Position numbers and translations under genes: made by a program
Part shown: piece by piece, positions 8,885 to 17,639 of the stretch
Layout: the number at the start of each line of letters is the position of its first letter
How positions within the stretch are numbered: position 1 is the stretch's first letter
Notes under the pieces: model-generated
Told to the model about the DNA's origin: nothing
Database searches by the model: none
What the model saw: only the letters and a program-made list of their open reading frames with translations
Assembly (NCBI GenBank): GCA_965203735.1
Contig: OZ241909.1
Span: 744,001-808,000, forward strand
From: Bin55 sp965203735
GTDB taxonomy: Bacteria; Pseudomonadota; Gammaproteobacteria; Pseudomonadales; Azotimanducaceae
Length of the DNA stretch: 64,000 nucleotides
Reading direction: 5' to 3'

Positions 8885-9292
8885 TTAGTCCACTCGGGCT
8901 TTGGCACTTCCTTTTGCAACTTCGACTCCGTTCTGGTTCACGGTGGAAACCGACAGCTCTACGCATCCATCTTCCACCGCAACTACTGTTGCTGTTGCGT
9001 CTAGAGTGTCGCCAGGAAATACCTGACTGGTGAATCTGACTCCAAATTCGGTCAGTCTCCCATCTCCTACATAATTGGTGAGCATTCGTCCCGTCAAACT
9101 CATGGTGAGCATTCCATGCGCAAACACAGAAGGATAGCCAGCAACCTTGGTTGTGAAAATTTCATCTGTGTGGACGGGGTTGTAGTCACCTGATGCTCCC
9201 GCATACATAACAATCTGAGTTCTTGTGAGATCCTCTACAACTCGTTCTGTGTGGGTGTCACCGACACTTAATTCGCTTGCTTTCAAAGTCAT
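8885..9292 (-). CDS. MaoC-type hotdog dehydratase (small subunit-like)
   Basis: A single-hotdog protein of 135 residues when started at the ATG at 9292. A longer frame reaching 9373 would overlap the upstream gene by 68 nt and adds nonhomologous sequence. The hydratase-2 motif YAGASGDYNPVHTDE supplies the Asp/His dyad that hydrates or dehydrates enoyl/3-hydroxyacyl thioesters. It is followed by the FAHGMLTMSL segment. The preceding gene is a FAS1-like hotdog partner 13 nt upstream. The pair resembles the two-subunit HadAB-like dehydratases, with this gene as the catalytic subunit (inference). Confidence 0.9.
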   Translation of the reverse strand: MTLKASELSVGDTHTERVVEDLTRTQIVMYAGASGDYNPVHTDEIFTTKVAGYPSVFAHGMLTMSLTGRMLTNYVGDGRLTEFGVRFTSQVFPGDTLDATATVVAVEDGCVELSVSTVNQNGVEVAKGSAKARVD

Positions 9293-9305
9293 TGCGATTT
9301 CTCCT

Positions 9306-9845
9306 TCAACTCTGATCGACGGCGCGTTCCGTACGAACACCGACGCTCGTGGCTGTAACAACCAGTTCACCATTCTGATCTCGATACTCGGTTACGGATT
9401 CACTAAATACTAGCTTGCCCGACCGTCTGCCTTGACGTTCCCATGTCTTTCCGGGTCTTGATGTCGTCGTAAGCACGTCTCCCACTTTGGGGTGTCGGTG
9501 GTACTCATAGCGTTGCTCTGCATGTAGAACGCCACCACCTCCGCCACTTTCCGACGAGGCCCTCTTTTCCTCTTGTGCTTTAGTCTCTTGCTGTGGCTGT
9601 GGGCGAACAACGCTTGTTGGCCGACTACCGGATCCCATCCAGCCCTTTCCATCGGGTCGTGGACGAAGTCCATAGGTCGGATCGAATTGCGCACTTGCCT
9701 GCACGAACGTTGGAGGTGCGACGATTGCACCAACTTCAGAATCCTGTGCATAGTCCGCGTCGAAATAGATCTTGTTGTAGTCTCCGACCGATCTAGCGAA
9801 CATCATGATGTGACTGGCTTCGATGGGAAACCGTTCGACTGCCAT
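9306..9845 (-). CDS. FAS1-like MaoC N-terminal dehydratase subunit
   Basis: A 179-residue hotdog protein of the FAS1-like dehydratase type: VERFPIEASHIMMFARSVGD at the start, then VAPPTFVQASAQFDP, and a YEYHRHPKVGDVL strand. Residues about 85-112 form a Gln/Glu/Ser/Gly-rich insert (PQQETKAQEEKR... then SGGGGG) that looks disordered. It lies 13 nt before the MaoC gene and probably forms a heterodimer with it. The ATG at 9845 has an AAAGGAG site 7 nt upstream, so the start is well supported. Confidence 0.87.
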   Translation of the reverse strand: MAVERFPIEASHIMMFARSVGDYNKIYFDADYAQDSEVGAIVAPPTFVQASAQFDPTYGLRPRPDGKGWMGSGSRPTSVVRPQPQQETKAQEEKRASSESGGGGGVLHAEQRYEYHRHPKVGDVLTTTSRPGKTWERQGRRSGKLVFSESVTEYRDQNGELVVTATSVGVRTERAVDQS

Positions 9846-9900
9846 CTCAAAACTCCTTTAGCAATAGCGTCAAGTGTGACGGTAATTATGGCGAAGTGTA

Positions 9901-10677
9901 CTAACGTCCCTTGAAATTTGGCTTGCGCTTTTCGAGAAACGCGGCGATTCCTTCTTCTTTATCCTCTGTCTGAACGAGTGCACCTTGCGCATACTTTTCA
10001 AGCATCAACGCTGCTGCCGTGCTTGCTTCCATGCCGAAGTTCACCATCATTTTCATCGTTCTTGGAACGAACGGAGCAAACGACGCAAGGTGTTCGGCCA
10101 TTCGATCCACCTCTGCCTTTAGTTCTTCTCTTGGAACAATTCGAGTAATGAGTCCGATTGATAAAGCACGTTCTGCATCAATTGGTTCACCCATTAGCAA
10201 CATTTCCATCCCCCAGCCCCGACCTACAATTCGAGGTAAACGAGCAGTTGCTCCCCCACCAGGAATAATGCCCAGCTTGCCTTCAGGTGTTGCAAAGCGG
10301 GAATCGGGTGTAGCGATCCTGAGGTCACAGCCTAGTGCAACTTCCAGTCCGCCTCCCATGCATATCCCATCGATTGCGGCGATTGTCGGCTTGGGCAAGC
10401 GCTCCAATTGATCAGCTAATCCTTGAACTATCGGTTCCAAGGCTTTCCGAAAATCCCGGTGTACGACCTCTGCCAAGTCGGATCCACTCGCAAATGCGCG
10501 ATCTCCCGCACCGGTAATACTAACCACCTTAATTTCGTCGTCGGACTCCGAGAGACTTACGGCCTGTTGAAGTTCCTCTAGAGTTCGCAAAGAAATTGCG
10601 TTGTGTTTTTCCGGCCTGTTAATTGTGAGCTCGGCAAGAGGGCCGTGCCTCTCAAAAAGAATCTGGCTGAATTCCAT
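9901..10677 (-). CDS. Enoyl-CoA hydratase (crotonase family, both catalytic Glu present)
   Basis: A 258-residue crotonase with the ATG at 10677 (MEFSQILFERHG); a longer frame to 10728 has no homology support. It has the oxyanion-hole segment ASGSDLAEV, then GGGLEVALGCD with the first catalytic Glu, and FATPEGKLGIIPGGG with the second. It is the only one of the four crotonases in this window that keeps both glutamates, so it is the best candidate for a true hydratase. It sits between an enolase-superfamily gene and the two hotdog dehydratase genes on the same strand, suggesting one acyl-CoA operon. Confidence 0.93.
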   Translation of the reverse strand: MEFSQILFERHGPLAELTINRPEKHNAISLRTLEELQQAVSLSESDDEIKVVSITGAGDRAFASGSDLAEVVHRDFRKALEPIVQGLADQLERLPKPTIAAIDGICMGGGLEVALGCDLRIATPDSRFATPEGKLGIIPGGGATARLPRIVGRGWGMEMLLMGEPIDAERALSIGLITRIVPREELKAEVDRMAEHLASFAPFVPRTMKMMVNFGMEASTAAALMLEKYAQGALVQTEDKEEGIAAFLEKRKPNFKGR

Positions 10678-10749
10678 CGACTGTTCGTACCTAATTTTTA
10701 AGACTCGGTGAAGTGCACATCTTGACAACGACTTGCTTGTTAAGTGTGA

Positions 10750-11874
10750 CTAAGCCCTGTGTTTGCTTAAGACGCTTTCATCCAACTCGACTCCGAGTCC
10801 GGGTGCGGTTGGTGGAGTAATAATCCCCTGTTCGAAGACTATTGGGTCTTTGAATATGTCCTGGTGAAGTTGCCCGCCGTTGTATTCCTGAATCAGGAAA
10901 TTGGGAGAGCATGTGTCCAATTGCACGGCAGCGGCAGCAGCAATGGGACCCACATACATATGTGGAGCAATCATGGCGTAATGGGTTTCAGCGATTCCGG
11001 CGATTTTCTTGGCTTCCATCAGACCACCGCATTGAGCTACGTCGAGTTGAATTATCTGAGCAGCTTGTTTAGCAAGGAGTTGGGCAAACTCGAACTTGGT
11101 AACCAGTCTTTCTCCGGAAGCGATGGGAATGCTCGTGTGAGCGGCAACCCGTGCCATTTCGTCGACGTTTTCCGGTGACACAGGTTCTTCGAACCAATAC
11201 GGGTCGTACTCTTCGAGCGCATGGGCTACTCGTATCGCACCCGAAGTGCTGAACTGACCGTGCGTGCCTATTCCGACTTCCAGATCGTCTCCAACAGCAT
11301 TGCGAATGCACTCAAAGATATTGGCCACCTGTCGGATGCGTTTTAGGGAATAGTCCTGCGGTGCCGGAAAGAATGGAACGAATGGATCGAGTTTGCAAGC
11401 GGAGTTTCCCTCTTCTACAAGCTGCAAGGCCACTTCGCCCGCCCGCTCGGGACTTTCATTGCGAGCATCATACGGCATGTACGCGTATGCTCGGAGCTGC
11501 TCGTGATACATTCCGCCGAGTAGGTTGTAAATGGGTTGGTTTGCGGCTTTTCCCACAATATCCCAACAAGCCATCTCGATGGCACTGAGGGCGGGAGTAG
11601 AATCTAAACCCGGGTGTCGAAAGTCGTGCACGGACCCGTAGGCTTGCTGCCACATGTACTCAATTCGAGTAGGATCATTCCCAATTACGTATCGGTCGCA
11701 CAAGTTTTCGATAAGTTGGACTTGTGCTCGAAGGTCGCTAGCGTGTCCCGTAGGCTTCTCGCCTAGTCCGACAATTCCCTCGTCAGTAAATAGCTTTAGG
11801 AAAAGCCACTTCGCTCCTCCTCGGTAGGGAGGAATGTTGTTTACAGCGATCACTTCCACTCTTGTGACTTTCAT
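10750..11874 (-). CDS. Mandelate racemase/muconate lactonizing enzyme family (galactonate dehydratase-like)
   Basis: An enolase-superfamily enzyme of 374 residues, which abstracts a proton alpha to a carboxylate using a Mg2+ site. Metal-ligand segments are visible: YWFEEPVSPEN, then IPIASGERLV and IIQLDVAQCGG. A C-terminal IAPHMYVGP probably holds the catalytic His. The SGERL and APHMYVGP patterns fit the D-galactonate dehydratase-like subgroup, but substrate calls in this superfamily are unreliable. The ATG at 11874 follows a GAGGA site. It is first in a minus-strand run followed by crotonase and hotdog genes. Confidence 0.88.
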   Translation of the reverse strand: MKVTRVEVIAVNNIPPYRGGAKWLFLKLFTDEGIVGLGEKPTGHASDLRAQVQLIENLCDRYVIGNDPTRIEYMWQQAYGSVHDFRHPGLDSTPALSAIEMACWDIVGKAANQPIYNLLGGMYHEQLRAYAYMPYDARNESPERAGEVALQLVEEGNSACKLDPFVPFFPAPQDYSLKRIRQVANIFECIRNAVGDDLEVGIGTHGQFSTSGAIRVAHALEEYDPYWFEEPVSPENVDEMARVAAHTSIPIASGERLVTKFEFAQLLAKQAAQIIQLDVAQCGGLMEAKKIAGIAETHYAMIAPHMYVGPIAAAAAVQLDTCSPNFLIQEYNGGQLHQDIFKDPIVFEQGIITPPTAPGLGVELDESVLSKHRA

Positions 11875-11962
11875 CTCATTTTCCTCGTACCAAGTAAAAG
11901 CGAGAGTTTACTTCTAACGATTGGATTGAAAGGTACAAAGGAGCGTCTGGGGACAAGGTTGC

Positions 11963-13309
11963 CTAGATTGAGGACTTCGGTTTGGTCAGAGGAACAACCA
12001 GTACGGCGTCGGTGCCGCCTGTTCCACTTTCTTCTAGCGCTATTTCCCAACCGTGAATCTGACACAGCTGGGCCACGATAGCCAGACCCAGTCCGCTACC
12101 ACCAGTATTGATGTTGCGTGACTCCTCTAGTCGTACAAATGGCTGCAAAACTCTTAGTCTGTCCTTTTTGGGAATGCCCGGCCCGTCGTCCAAAACATGA
12201 AACTTTAGTTGCTCATCTGTCACAGAAACTTGGACGCGAACCCCTGTTGCGTGGCGTTTAGCATTCACCACCAAGTTGGAAATGCAACGCTCCAAGGCAC
12301 CTCCTGCCAATGAGATTTCTTTCGCCGGAGAACCGGTCCAGCTAATTTGAATGTCTTCGTCAATTGATTGCACGGTAGCACGAACTAGCCTCCTTAGGTT
12401 GGTCTTAGTAGCTTTTTCGGCTTCGCCTCTCGCAAAATAAGCTGCATCAGTTATCAACGCGTCCATAGAAGCAAGATTCTCTCGGAATCGTTTTACGAGC
12501 TTTGGATCGACGTTGTCAGGCAATAGCTCCAATGCCAAAGTCATCCGAGTCAGCGGCGTACGAAGGTCGTGTGAGATTCCTGCGGACAGAGTAGTTCTGT
12601 TGGCAATGAGAGTTTCGATCTCCTGAGCCATCCTATTGAAGCTCTTGGCCAATAACACAAACTCGTCGAGTCCTTTTTCTGGCAGAGGATCAAAGGTAGC
12701 GACACCACGAAATGTTGCAGCTGCCTCAGCAACCTCCTCTAGGGGACGGCTGATTCTTCGGACGACAAGAAACGAGATAACCAGCATGATCGCTACAACC
12801 ACACCAAGCAACGACAAGCCTACGAAGACTTGCTGGACGTGAGGGAGATCAGGATTGAATCCGACTCGAAGCGAAGAGCCACTTTGGGTAGGCAGATTTA
12901 CCCAGAGAGTCATGTCTTCGTCTTGCATGATGTCCACAGGCTCGCTGACTCGTTTCTCAAGTTCATGCTTGAGCAAGCCGTAATAACTGTGGCGAGATTT
13001 CATCAACGGCAGCTCCTTCGGATCCTCTGTCAGAATGAGCTGGTGTTGAGTGTCGACAGCGTGGGCGTATTGAGGTCGCCTTTGGGGAGGCAATTCACCC
13101 CAAATGTTTGCGGTCATCGTCATCAGGTCCGCTTTGTCCGCTGCGCTACGCTTCGTTAAGGGTTCGAGCGCGAATAAGTTCAGCGATACGGTCGCGGTAG
13201 CTGCGACAACCAGTGCCGAAGCGACGGTGACAAAGCTCGTTCGCGCTAGGATCGAGCCAGAGTGCGGTATTAGGCGGGATAGGGACAGAACATGTACCCC
13301 TTGCCCCAA
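11963..13309 (-). CDS. EnvZ-like sensor histidine kinase
   Basis: A membrane sensor kinase of 448 residues. Transmembrane helix 1 lies at about 24-48 and helix 2 at about 162-183, with a roughly 110-residue periplasmic sensor between them. A HAMP segment follows, then the H-box AGISHDLRTPLTRM (His247), N-box NLVVNAKRHA, G1 DDGPGIP and G2 GGSGLGLA. The H-box is of the EnvZ class. The only in-frame start is a TTG at 13309, which lies 40 nt inside the end of the response-regulator gene, so translation is probably coupled. It phosphorylates the adjacent tandem-receiver regulator (inference from pairing). Confidence 0.92.
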   Translation of the reverse strand: MGQGVHVLSLSRLIPHSGSILARTSFVTVASALVVAATATVSLNLFALEPLTKRSAADKADLMTMTANIWGELPPQRRPQYAHAVDTQHQLILTEDPKELPLMKSRHSYYGLLKHELEKRVSEPVDIMQDEDMTLWVNLPTQSGSSLRVGFNPDLPHVQQVFVGLSLLGVVVAIMLVISFLVVRRISRPLEEVAEAAATFRGVATFDPLPEKGLDEFVLLAKSFNRMAQEIETLIANRTTLSAGISHDLRTPLTRMTLALELLPDNVDPKLVKRFRENLASMDALITDAAYFARGEAEKATKTNLRRLVRATVQSIDEDIQISWTGSPAKEISLAGGALERCISNLVVNAKRHATGVRVQVSVTDEQLKFHVLDDGPGIPKKDRLRVLQPFVRLEESRNINTGGSGLGLAIVAQLCQIHGWEIALEESGTGGTDAVLVVPLTKPKSSI

Positions 13310-14367
13310 ATCGTACGGATAAAGACCGGATCCGATGGATCGGTCTCTATCTTTCCTCGAAGTCGAGTCACGCGAACGTCAATGCTGCGATCAACTCCCG
13401 ATCGGTCGTCTCGGTAGAGCAATTCTTGAATTCGGTCTCGGTCTAGCACTTCAAAGGGATGGCGCACCAACGCATGGAGCAACTCAAACTCACCGGACGT
13501 TAGTGCAACTATCGACCCATCTTTCTTCGTCAAACGGATGTGTTTTGGATCTAGGCAATAGTCCCCAAAATTGTAGACGTCATCGGAAAATCCCTCCGCA
13601 CCTTCCAACGTAGAACGACGCAGTACGGCCTTCACTCGGGCGAGTAACTCACGTGGTTCAAACGGTTTGTTGATGTAGTCGTCTGCACCCAACTCGAGCC
13701 CAACAACTTGCTCCACTTCGTCACCAATTGCGGTCATGATGATGATGGGCAAGTCACCCGCTTGTTTTAGACGTGTTGCCACGTGCAGTCCATCTTCGCC
13801 CGGCATACGCAAATCCAGCAGGACGAGATCAACGTTATGGGTGGTCAGCCGCACATCCATTTCTCTCGCGTCCAGGGCCGTTAATACCTCGAATCCTTGG
13901 TTCGTTAAGTATTCGGCAAGCAAGTTTCGAATTTCCTCATCGTCGTCTACAACCAAGAGGGTCGAACCATCGTAGGACTGTTGTGTGCCAACAGATTCAT
14001 GCCGCCGAAGCACAGCTCTGATTCTTGCCAGGAGCACTCGTGGATTAAAGGGCTTGCCCACGTAGTCGTCTGCTCCAAGCTCCAGACCCACAACGGTGTC
14101 GACGCTGTCACGCAGCGCAGTCAACATGATGATGGGCAAGCTGGAAGTACGCTTGAGGCGACGCGCGATCGACAATCCGTCTTCGCCAGGCATCATGAGA
14201 TCGAGAATGACGAGGTCGTAGTCGTTCTGCGCTAGTGCATCATCCATTCGTGCACCATCGCCAACGGCAGTAACGGACAATCCCTGATTGGATATATATT
14301 CGGCGAGAAGTTCTCGAATATCCGGATCGTCGTCGACTACGAGTATCCGTTTGGACTCGTCGATCAA
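13270..14367 (-). CDS. OmpR-type response regulator with two tandem receiver domains
   Basis: A 365-residue regulator with the order receiver 1 (about 7-122), receiver 2 (about 136-250) and a C-terminal winged-helix DNA-binding domain. Each receiver has its own acidic pocket, phosphoacceptor Asp (Asp56 and Asp185) and KPF motif. The two receivers are very similar, for example both have the MPGEDGL and VVGLELGADDY strings, so they look like an internal duplication. Ordinary OmpR proteins have one receiver and about 240 residues. The start appears to be TTG at 14367. The gene lies between a secreted acidic protein and the kinase, all on the minus strand. Confidence 0.93.
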   Translation of the reverse strand: MIDESKRILVVDDDPDIRELLAEYISNQGLSVTAVGDGARMDDALAQNDYDLVILDLMMPGEDGLSIARRLKRTSSLPIIMLTALRDSVDTVVGLELGADDYVGKPFNPRVLLARIRAVLRRHESVGTQQSYDGSTLLVVDDDEEIRNLLAEYLTNQGFEVLTALDAREMDVRLTTHNVDLVLLDLRMPGEDGLHVATRLKQAGDLPIIIMTAIGDEVEQVVGLELGADDYINKPFEPRELLARVKAVLRRSTLEGAEGFSDDVYNFGDYCLDPKHIRLTKKDGSIVALTSGEFELLHALVRHPFEVLDRDRIQELLYRDDRSGVDRSIDVRVTRLRGKIETDPSDPVFIRTIWGKGYMFCPYPA

Positions 14368-14390
14368 TCTATTCCAAGGAGGCTATATTC

Positions 14391-15002
14391 CTAGTTGCCT
14401 TCCGACTTAGACTCTGATCGGTCGTTGTTGCGTTGTCCAGGCCGATCGTAGGTTGGAATGATCGAAGGAGGCTTGTCGCGATTTCGATCTCGAGCGTCCC
14501 GTGGGTCCAGCGGAACGATGGTGTCCGGTTCGGTAGCGTCACTGTGAGAGCTTGGAGGATTTACAGGAACTTCCACCAAAGTTGGGATTTCAGTTTTCTC
14601 ATCATCGTCGTCCGACTGATACACGGCTCCGAACGGTTGGGAGGGCTCAATTGTCTCCATGTCGACATATGGAATTCCCTCTCGTTTTCGTCGATAGTTT
14701 TCTGAACGGAGCGACGTACATTCCGTGATGTTCAGCAAACCATCGGCGCACTTCTGGAGCAAACCCGTAAGTTGGTCCTTGGAAAGTGATTCCAAGTAAT
14801 CCTTCGTGTACTTGTTCTTGGACTGATCCGACTCTTGTGTCGTTGAGATTTCTAATGCGTCTTCCGATTGAGAATTCGACTCCTCGGATTCTTGTGCAAA
14901 GCTCGCGACAGCAAAAAATGGTACACCTATTAGGAACGCAACAAAGGTTCGTCGCTTGCGCTTCGTCATTGAGGAGAACTTCCCACCCACCTGGTTAAAC
15001 AT
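14391..15002 (-). CDS. Secreted acidic protein of unknown function
   Basis: A 203-residue protein not recognised as a known family. The ATG at 15002 has a GGGAGG site; a second ATG at 14969 is possible. A KRKRR n-region is followed by a hydrophobic stretch and a likely signal peptidase site after ASFA. The mature part is acidic and Ser/Asp/Pro-rich, with one ordered-looking segment (LSKDQLTGLLQKCADG..CTSL) that has two cysteines able to form a disulfide. It ends 23 nt before the response-regulator start on the same strand, so it is probably the first gene of a three-gene unit. That suggests a signal-related role, but this is inference. Confidence 0.72.
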   Translation of the reverse strand: MFNQVGGKFSSMTKRKRRTFVAFLIGVPFFAVASFAQESEESNSQSEDALEISTTQESDQSKNKYTKDYLESLSKDQLTGLLQKCADGLLNITECTSLRSENYRRKREGIPYVDMETIEPSQPFGAVYQSDDDDEKTEIPTLVEVPVNPPSSHSDATEPDTIVPLDPRDARDRNRDKPPSIIPTYDRPGQRNNDRSESKSEGN

Positions 15003-15153
15003 TGGTTTCCAACCTCCCTGTCAGAGACCTCTCAGTCGCTTCTGTTTTTCTTGGCGACTGCGACTCAAGATTAAATGCGTAACGAACGCTGCGCATCCAC
15101 TTGCAAGATTTCGAACATGATCCCGTTACCTTCGCAAGCAGTTTATGTTACAC

Positions 15154-15185
15154 AATGCGGCGGACATTCCGTCACGCCGCATTGA
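15154..15185. terminator. Stem-loop downstream of thiolase, CAATGCGGCG / CGCCGCATTG
   Basis: A perfect 10-bp inverted repeat with a 12-nt loop lies 30 nt after the thiolase stop and before the secreted-protein gene, all on the minus strand. The strength and position suit a transcription stop or mRNA 3' stabiliser. No U-tract follows in the minus-strand direction, so it is not a textbook intrinsic terminator. Confidence 0.5.
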
Positions 15186-15214
15186 AATTTTCTCGGATTT
15201 CTGTTGGGATGGCT

Positions 15215-16399
15215 TTACGCCCTCTCAAACAGACCTGCGGCACCTTGGCCACCACCGATACACATCGTGACAACGCCATAACGCTTGTTTCGTCGCTCGA
15301 GTTCACGCAAGATCGTTCCAGTCAATCGCGATCCGGTCATTCCAAATGGATGTCCGATTGCAATGCTGCCACCGTTCACGTTGTACTTTTCGTTGTCCAG
15401 TCTGAGCTCGTCACGGCAGTAGACGCACTGACTTGCAAAGGCTTCATTGAGTTCCCAGAGATCCACGTCGTCTTGATCCAATCCTGCGTTCTCCAGCAGA
15501 CGTGGTATTGCGAAGACCGGTCCGATTCCCATCTCATCGGGCTCACAAGCGGCTACGGTGAATCCCCTGTAAATGCCCATGGGCTCGACACCTAGCTGCT
15601 CCGCGCGCTCCGCACTCATTAGCATTGTCATCGATGCTCCGTCCGACAACTGAGATGCATTTCCTGCAGTGACCGTACCGTCTTCTTCGAATGCGGGAGG
15701 CAGACCAGAGAGACCGTCCATTGTCGTTGTCGGTCGATTGCACTCGTCGCTATCTACCGACACGGTACGGCGGCTTTCCTCTTTGGTTTCCTTGTCCACA
15801 TGAAGCATTTCTACTTCCATGGGAACGATTTCGTCGCTTATCAATCCTGAGGACTCAGCAGTTGCATAACGAAGCTGGCTTTGTAGCGCATACTCATCCT
15901 GCATCTGGCGCGTGACCTGGTAGCGTCGAGCCACGACTTCTGCGGTATTACCCATCGCCATGAAGATTTCAGGTTTTTCTTCTATGAGACGTTTGTTTTG
16001 TTGGGCTTTTCCAGGAGTCTGGCGATTGCGCATCGAAATGGAGTCAGCTCCACCGGCCATCGCGACCTGAGTGTGACCAGAAGCGATCTGATTGGCAGCA
16101 ATCGAAATGGATTGCAGTCCGGACGAACAGAATCGATTGATCGTCATTCCTGCAGTGGTAATAGGTAGCTGCGACAGCACCACGGCGAGTCGAGCGAGAT
16201 TACCATCCTGCTCTCCAGCATGGCTTGCTGCTCCGACGACGACGTCTTCGACTTCGTCTGGAGAAACTTTTGGGTTTCGCTCAAGAAGAGCGTCGATCAA
16301 GTGTGCCAGCATGTCATCGGAGCGCGTGAGGTTGAAACTCCCGCGGAACGATTTCGCAAGCCCAGTTCGCACACTATCTACTACTACGACATCACGCAT
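15215..16399 (-). CDS. Acetyl-CoA acyltransferase (thiolase)
   Basis: A 394-residue thiolase, probably the degradative 3-ketoacyl-CoA type. Cys91 lies in NRFCSSGLQSI (acyl-enzyme), the catalytic His in GGSIAIGHPFGMTG, and the second Cys in TMCIGGGQG. It cleaves 3-ketoacyl-CoA with CoA. It has no fadB-like partner gene next to it; the neighbours are a secreted protein and, divergently, an alpha/beta hydrolase. The ATG at 16399 gives the normal MRDVVVVDSVRT N-terminus. Confidence 0.95.
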   Translation of the reverse strand: MRDVVVVDSVRTGLAKSFRGSFNLTRSDDMLAHLIDALLERNPKVSPDEVEDVVVGAASHAGEQDGNLARLAVVLSQLPITTAGMTINRFCSSGLQSISIAANQIASGHTQVAMAGGADSISMRNRQTPGKAQQNKRLIEEKPEIFMAMGNTAEVVARRYQVTRQMQDEYALQSQLRYATAESSGLISDEIVPMEVEMLHVDKETKEESRRTVSVDSDECNRPTTTMDGLSGLPPAFEEDGTVTAGNASQLSDGASMTMLMSAERAEQLGVEPMGIYRGFTVAACEPDEMGIGPVFAIPRLLENAGLDQDDVDLWELNEAFASQCVYCRDELRLDNEKYNVNGGSIAIGHPFGMTGSRLTGTILRELERRNKRYGVVTMCIGGGQGAAGLFERA

Positions 16400-16619
16400 G
16401 TCGACATTTCCTCCCGTATTGGAATATTGAATCTCAGAAATTGAGCGTACAAATTTGATTGTAGCAACTTGAACTTTTGGGTAGGCGTCAAGGGCACGTT
16501 CTCACTGGTTCGGTTACAGCGATGAAATCAAAGATTAAAGATGCTCTTTCGGACTTTGGGAGAACGCTGCTGGCCGGTAGGTTGCGAGATCACAAGTAAA
16601 ATTTTCTTGCTAGGAGAAT

Positions 16620-16667
16620 ATGTTGATTTCGAACAATTCGAAGCACAACCACCCTGGACACGATTGA
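16620..16667 (+). other. Possible 15-codon leader ORF ahead of the alpha/beta hydrolase
   Basis: A strong TAGGAGA Shine-Dalgarno sequence (16611-16617) sits just before an ATG/TTG that opens a 15-codon frame (MLISNNSKHNHPGHD). The frame ends in TGA 4 nt before the hydrolase ATG at 16672, which has no Shine-Dalgarno of its own. This layout suggests a coupling leader peptide, though the spacing to the ATG is short (the next codon, TTG at 16623, is better placed). No peptide function is implied. Confidence 0.35.
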
Positions 16668-16671
16668 CCCA

Positions 16672-17553
16672 ATGCTCAAAGCGTCACCGACTTCGCACAT
16701 CTATTTTTCACAACGACTACGGCTTCATTACGTAGACTGGGGAAACGACGACGCCCCACCGTTGTTACTGATCCACGGCGGCAGGGACCATTGCAGAAAC
16801 TGGGATTGGGTGGCTGAGTCGTTACGAGACGACTATCACATCATTGCGCCCGATCTTAGAGGACATGGTGACTCGCAATGGATGGTAGGTGGTGCATATT
16901 CGATTATTGACTACGTCTACGATATTGCGCAGCTGGTTCGCCAGACCAAACTTGCGCCACTAACTGTAATGGGTCATTCATTGGGCGGGTCAGTCTCATT
17001 GCTCTACACGGGGCTATACCCAGATACCGTGACAAGGCTCATTTCAATTGAGGGGATGGGTTCGTACCGAGCGGGCCCCGGACAGAGGGAAATTGTTCAC
17101 GGAAAACTTCAGCATTGGGTAGAGAACCTAAGGCAACTATCGGGAAGAATCCCCCGGCGCTACGCTACGCTGGAAGATGCTTTTCACCGTATGCAGACGG
17201 AAAACCCTCACTTGTCTTCTGACCAAGCAAGGCACCTAACCATACACGGAAGCAATCAGAACGAAGACGGTACCTACAGCTGGAAATTCGACAATTACGT
17301 GCGAATATTTGCACCCCTTGGCCTGAATTTCGAGGAAACACAGGAGCTATATGGACGCATATCCTGTCCCACACTCTTAGTCTATGGCGAGGAATCGTGG
17401 GCAAGGAATCCTCTGAAGGACGGTCGCGCCAGTCCGTTCAAGGATGTCAAAGTAAAGTCAATTCCCGATGCCGGGCACTGGTGCCACCACGACCAGCTCC
17501 ATATTTTTCTTACGCTCATCCGAAGCTTCTTGGGAGAGGAGAACGGAAGCTAG
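16672..17553 (+). CDS. Alpha/beta hydrolase, copy A of a paralogous pair
   Basis: A 293-residue alpha/beta hydrolase with LLLIHGGRDHCRNWD (oxyanion region), PDLRGHGDSQW, nucleophile elbow MGHSLGGSV, and a final DAGHWCHHDQ with the catalytic His. It closely matches the gene at 29644-30513: both share HTYFSQRLRL-like starts, a PHL..D.A..LT.HGS.QNEDGT.SWKFDN block and GHW.HHDQL ends. Such proteins hydrolyse esters, C-C bonds or epoxides; the substrate is unknown. It may be expressed by coupling to a short leader frame ending 4 nt upstream. Confidence 0.9.
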   Translation: MLKASPTSHIYFSQRLRLHYVDWGNDDAPPLLLIHGGRDHCRNWDWVAESLRDDYHIIAPDLRGHGDSQWMVGGAYSIIDYVYDIAQLVRQTKLAPLTVMGHSLGGSVSLLYTGLYPDTVTRLISIEGMGSYRAGPGQREIVHGKLQHWVENLRQLSGRIPRRYATLEDAFHRMQTENPHLSSDQARHLTIHGSNQNEDGTYSWKFDNYVRIFAPLGLNFEETQELYGRISCPTLLVYGEESWARNPLKDGRASPFKDVKVKSIPDAGHWCHHDQLHIFLTLIRSFLGEENGS

Positions 17554-17639
17554 TCAGGCCAATGCTCGCGAGTCACTGCTATCCGTATGGTAGCTCTCGA
17601 CAATGGAATTGTTGAGGTCAAGCACTAGTTCCGAATGCG

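Noticed and set aside
15154..15185. Full intrinsic terminator after the thiolase
   Set aside because: The stem is perfect, but no U-run follows in the minus direction; listed only as a terminator-like stem-loop.
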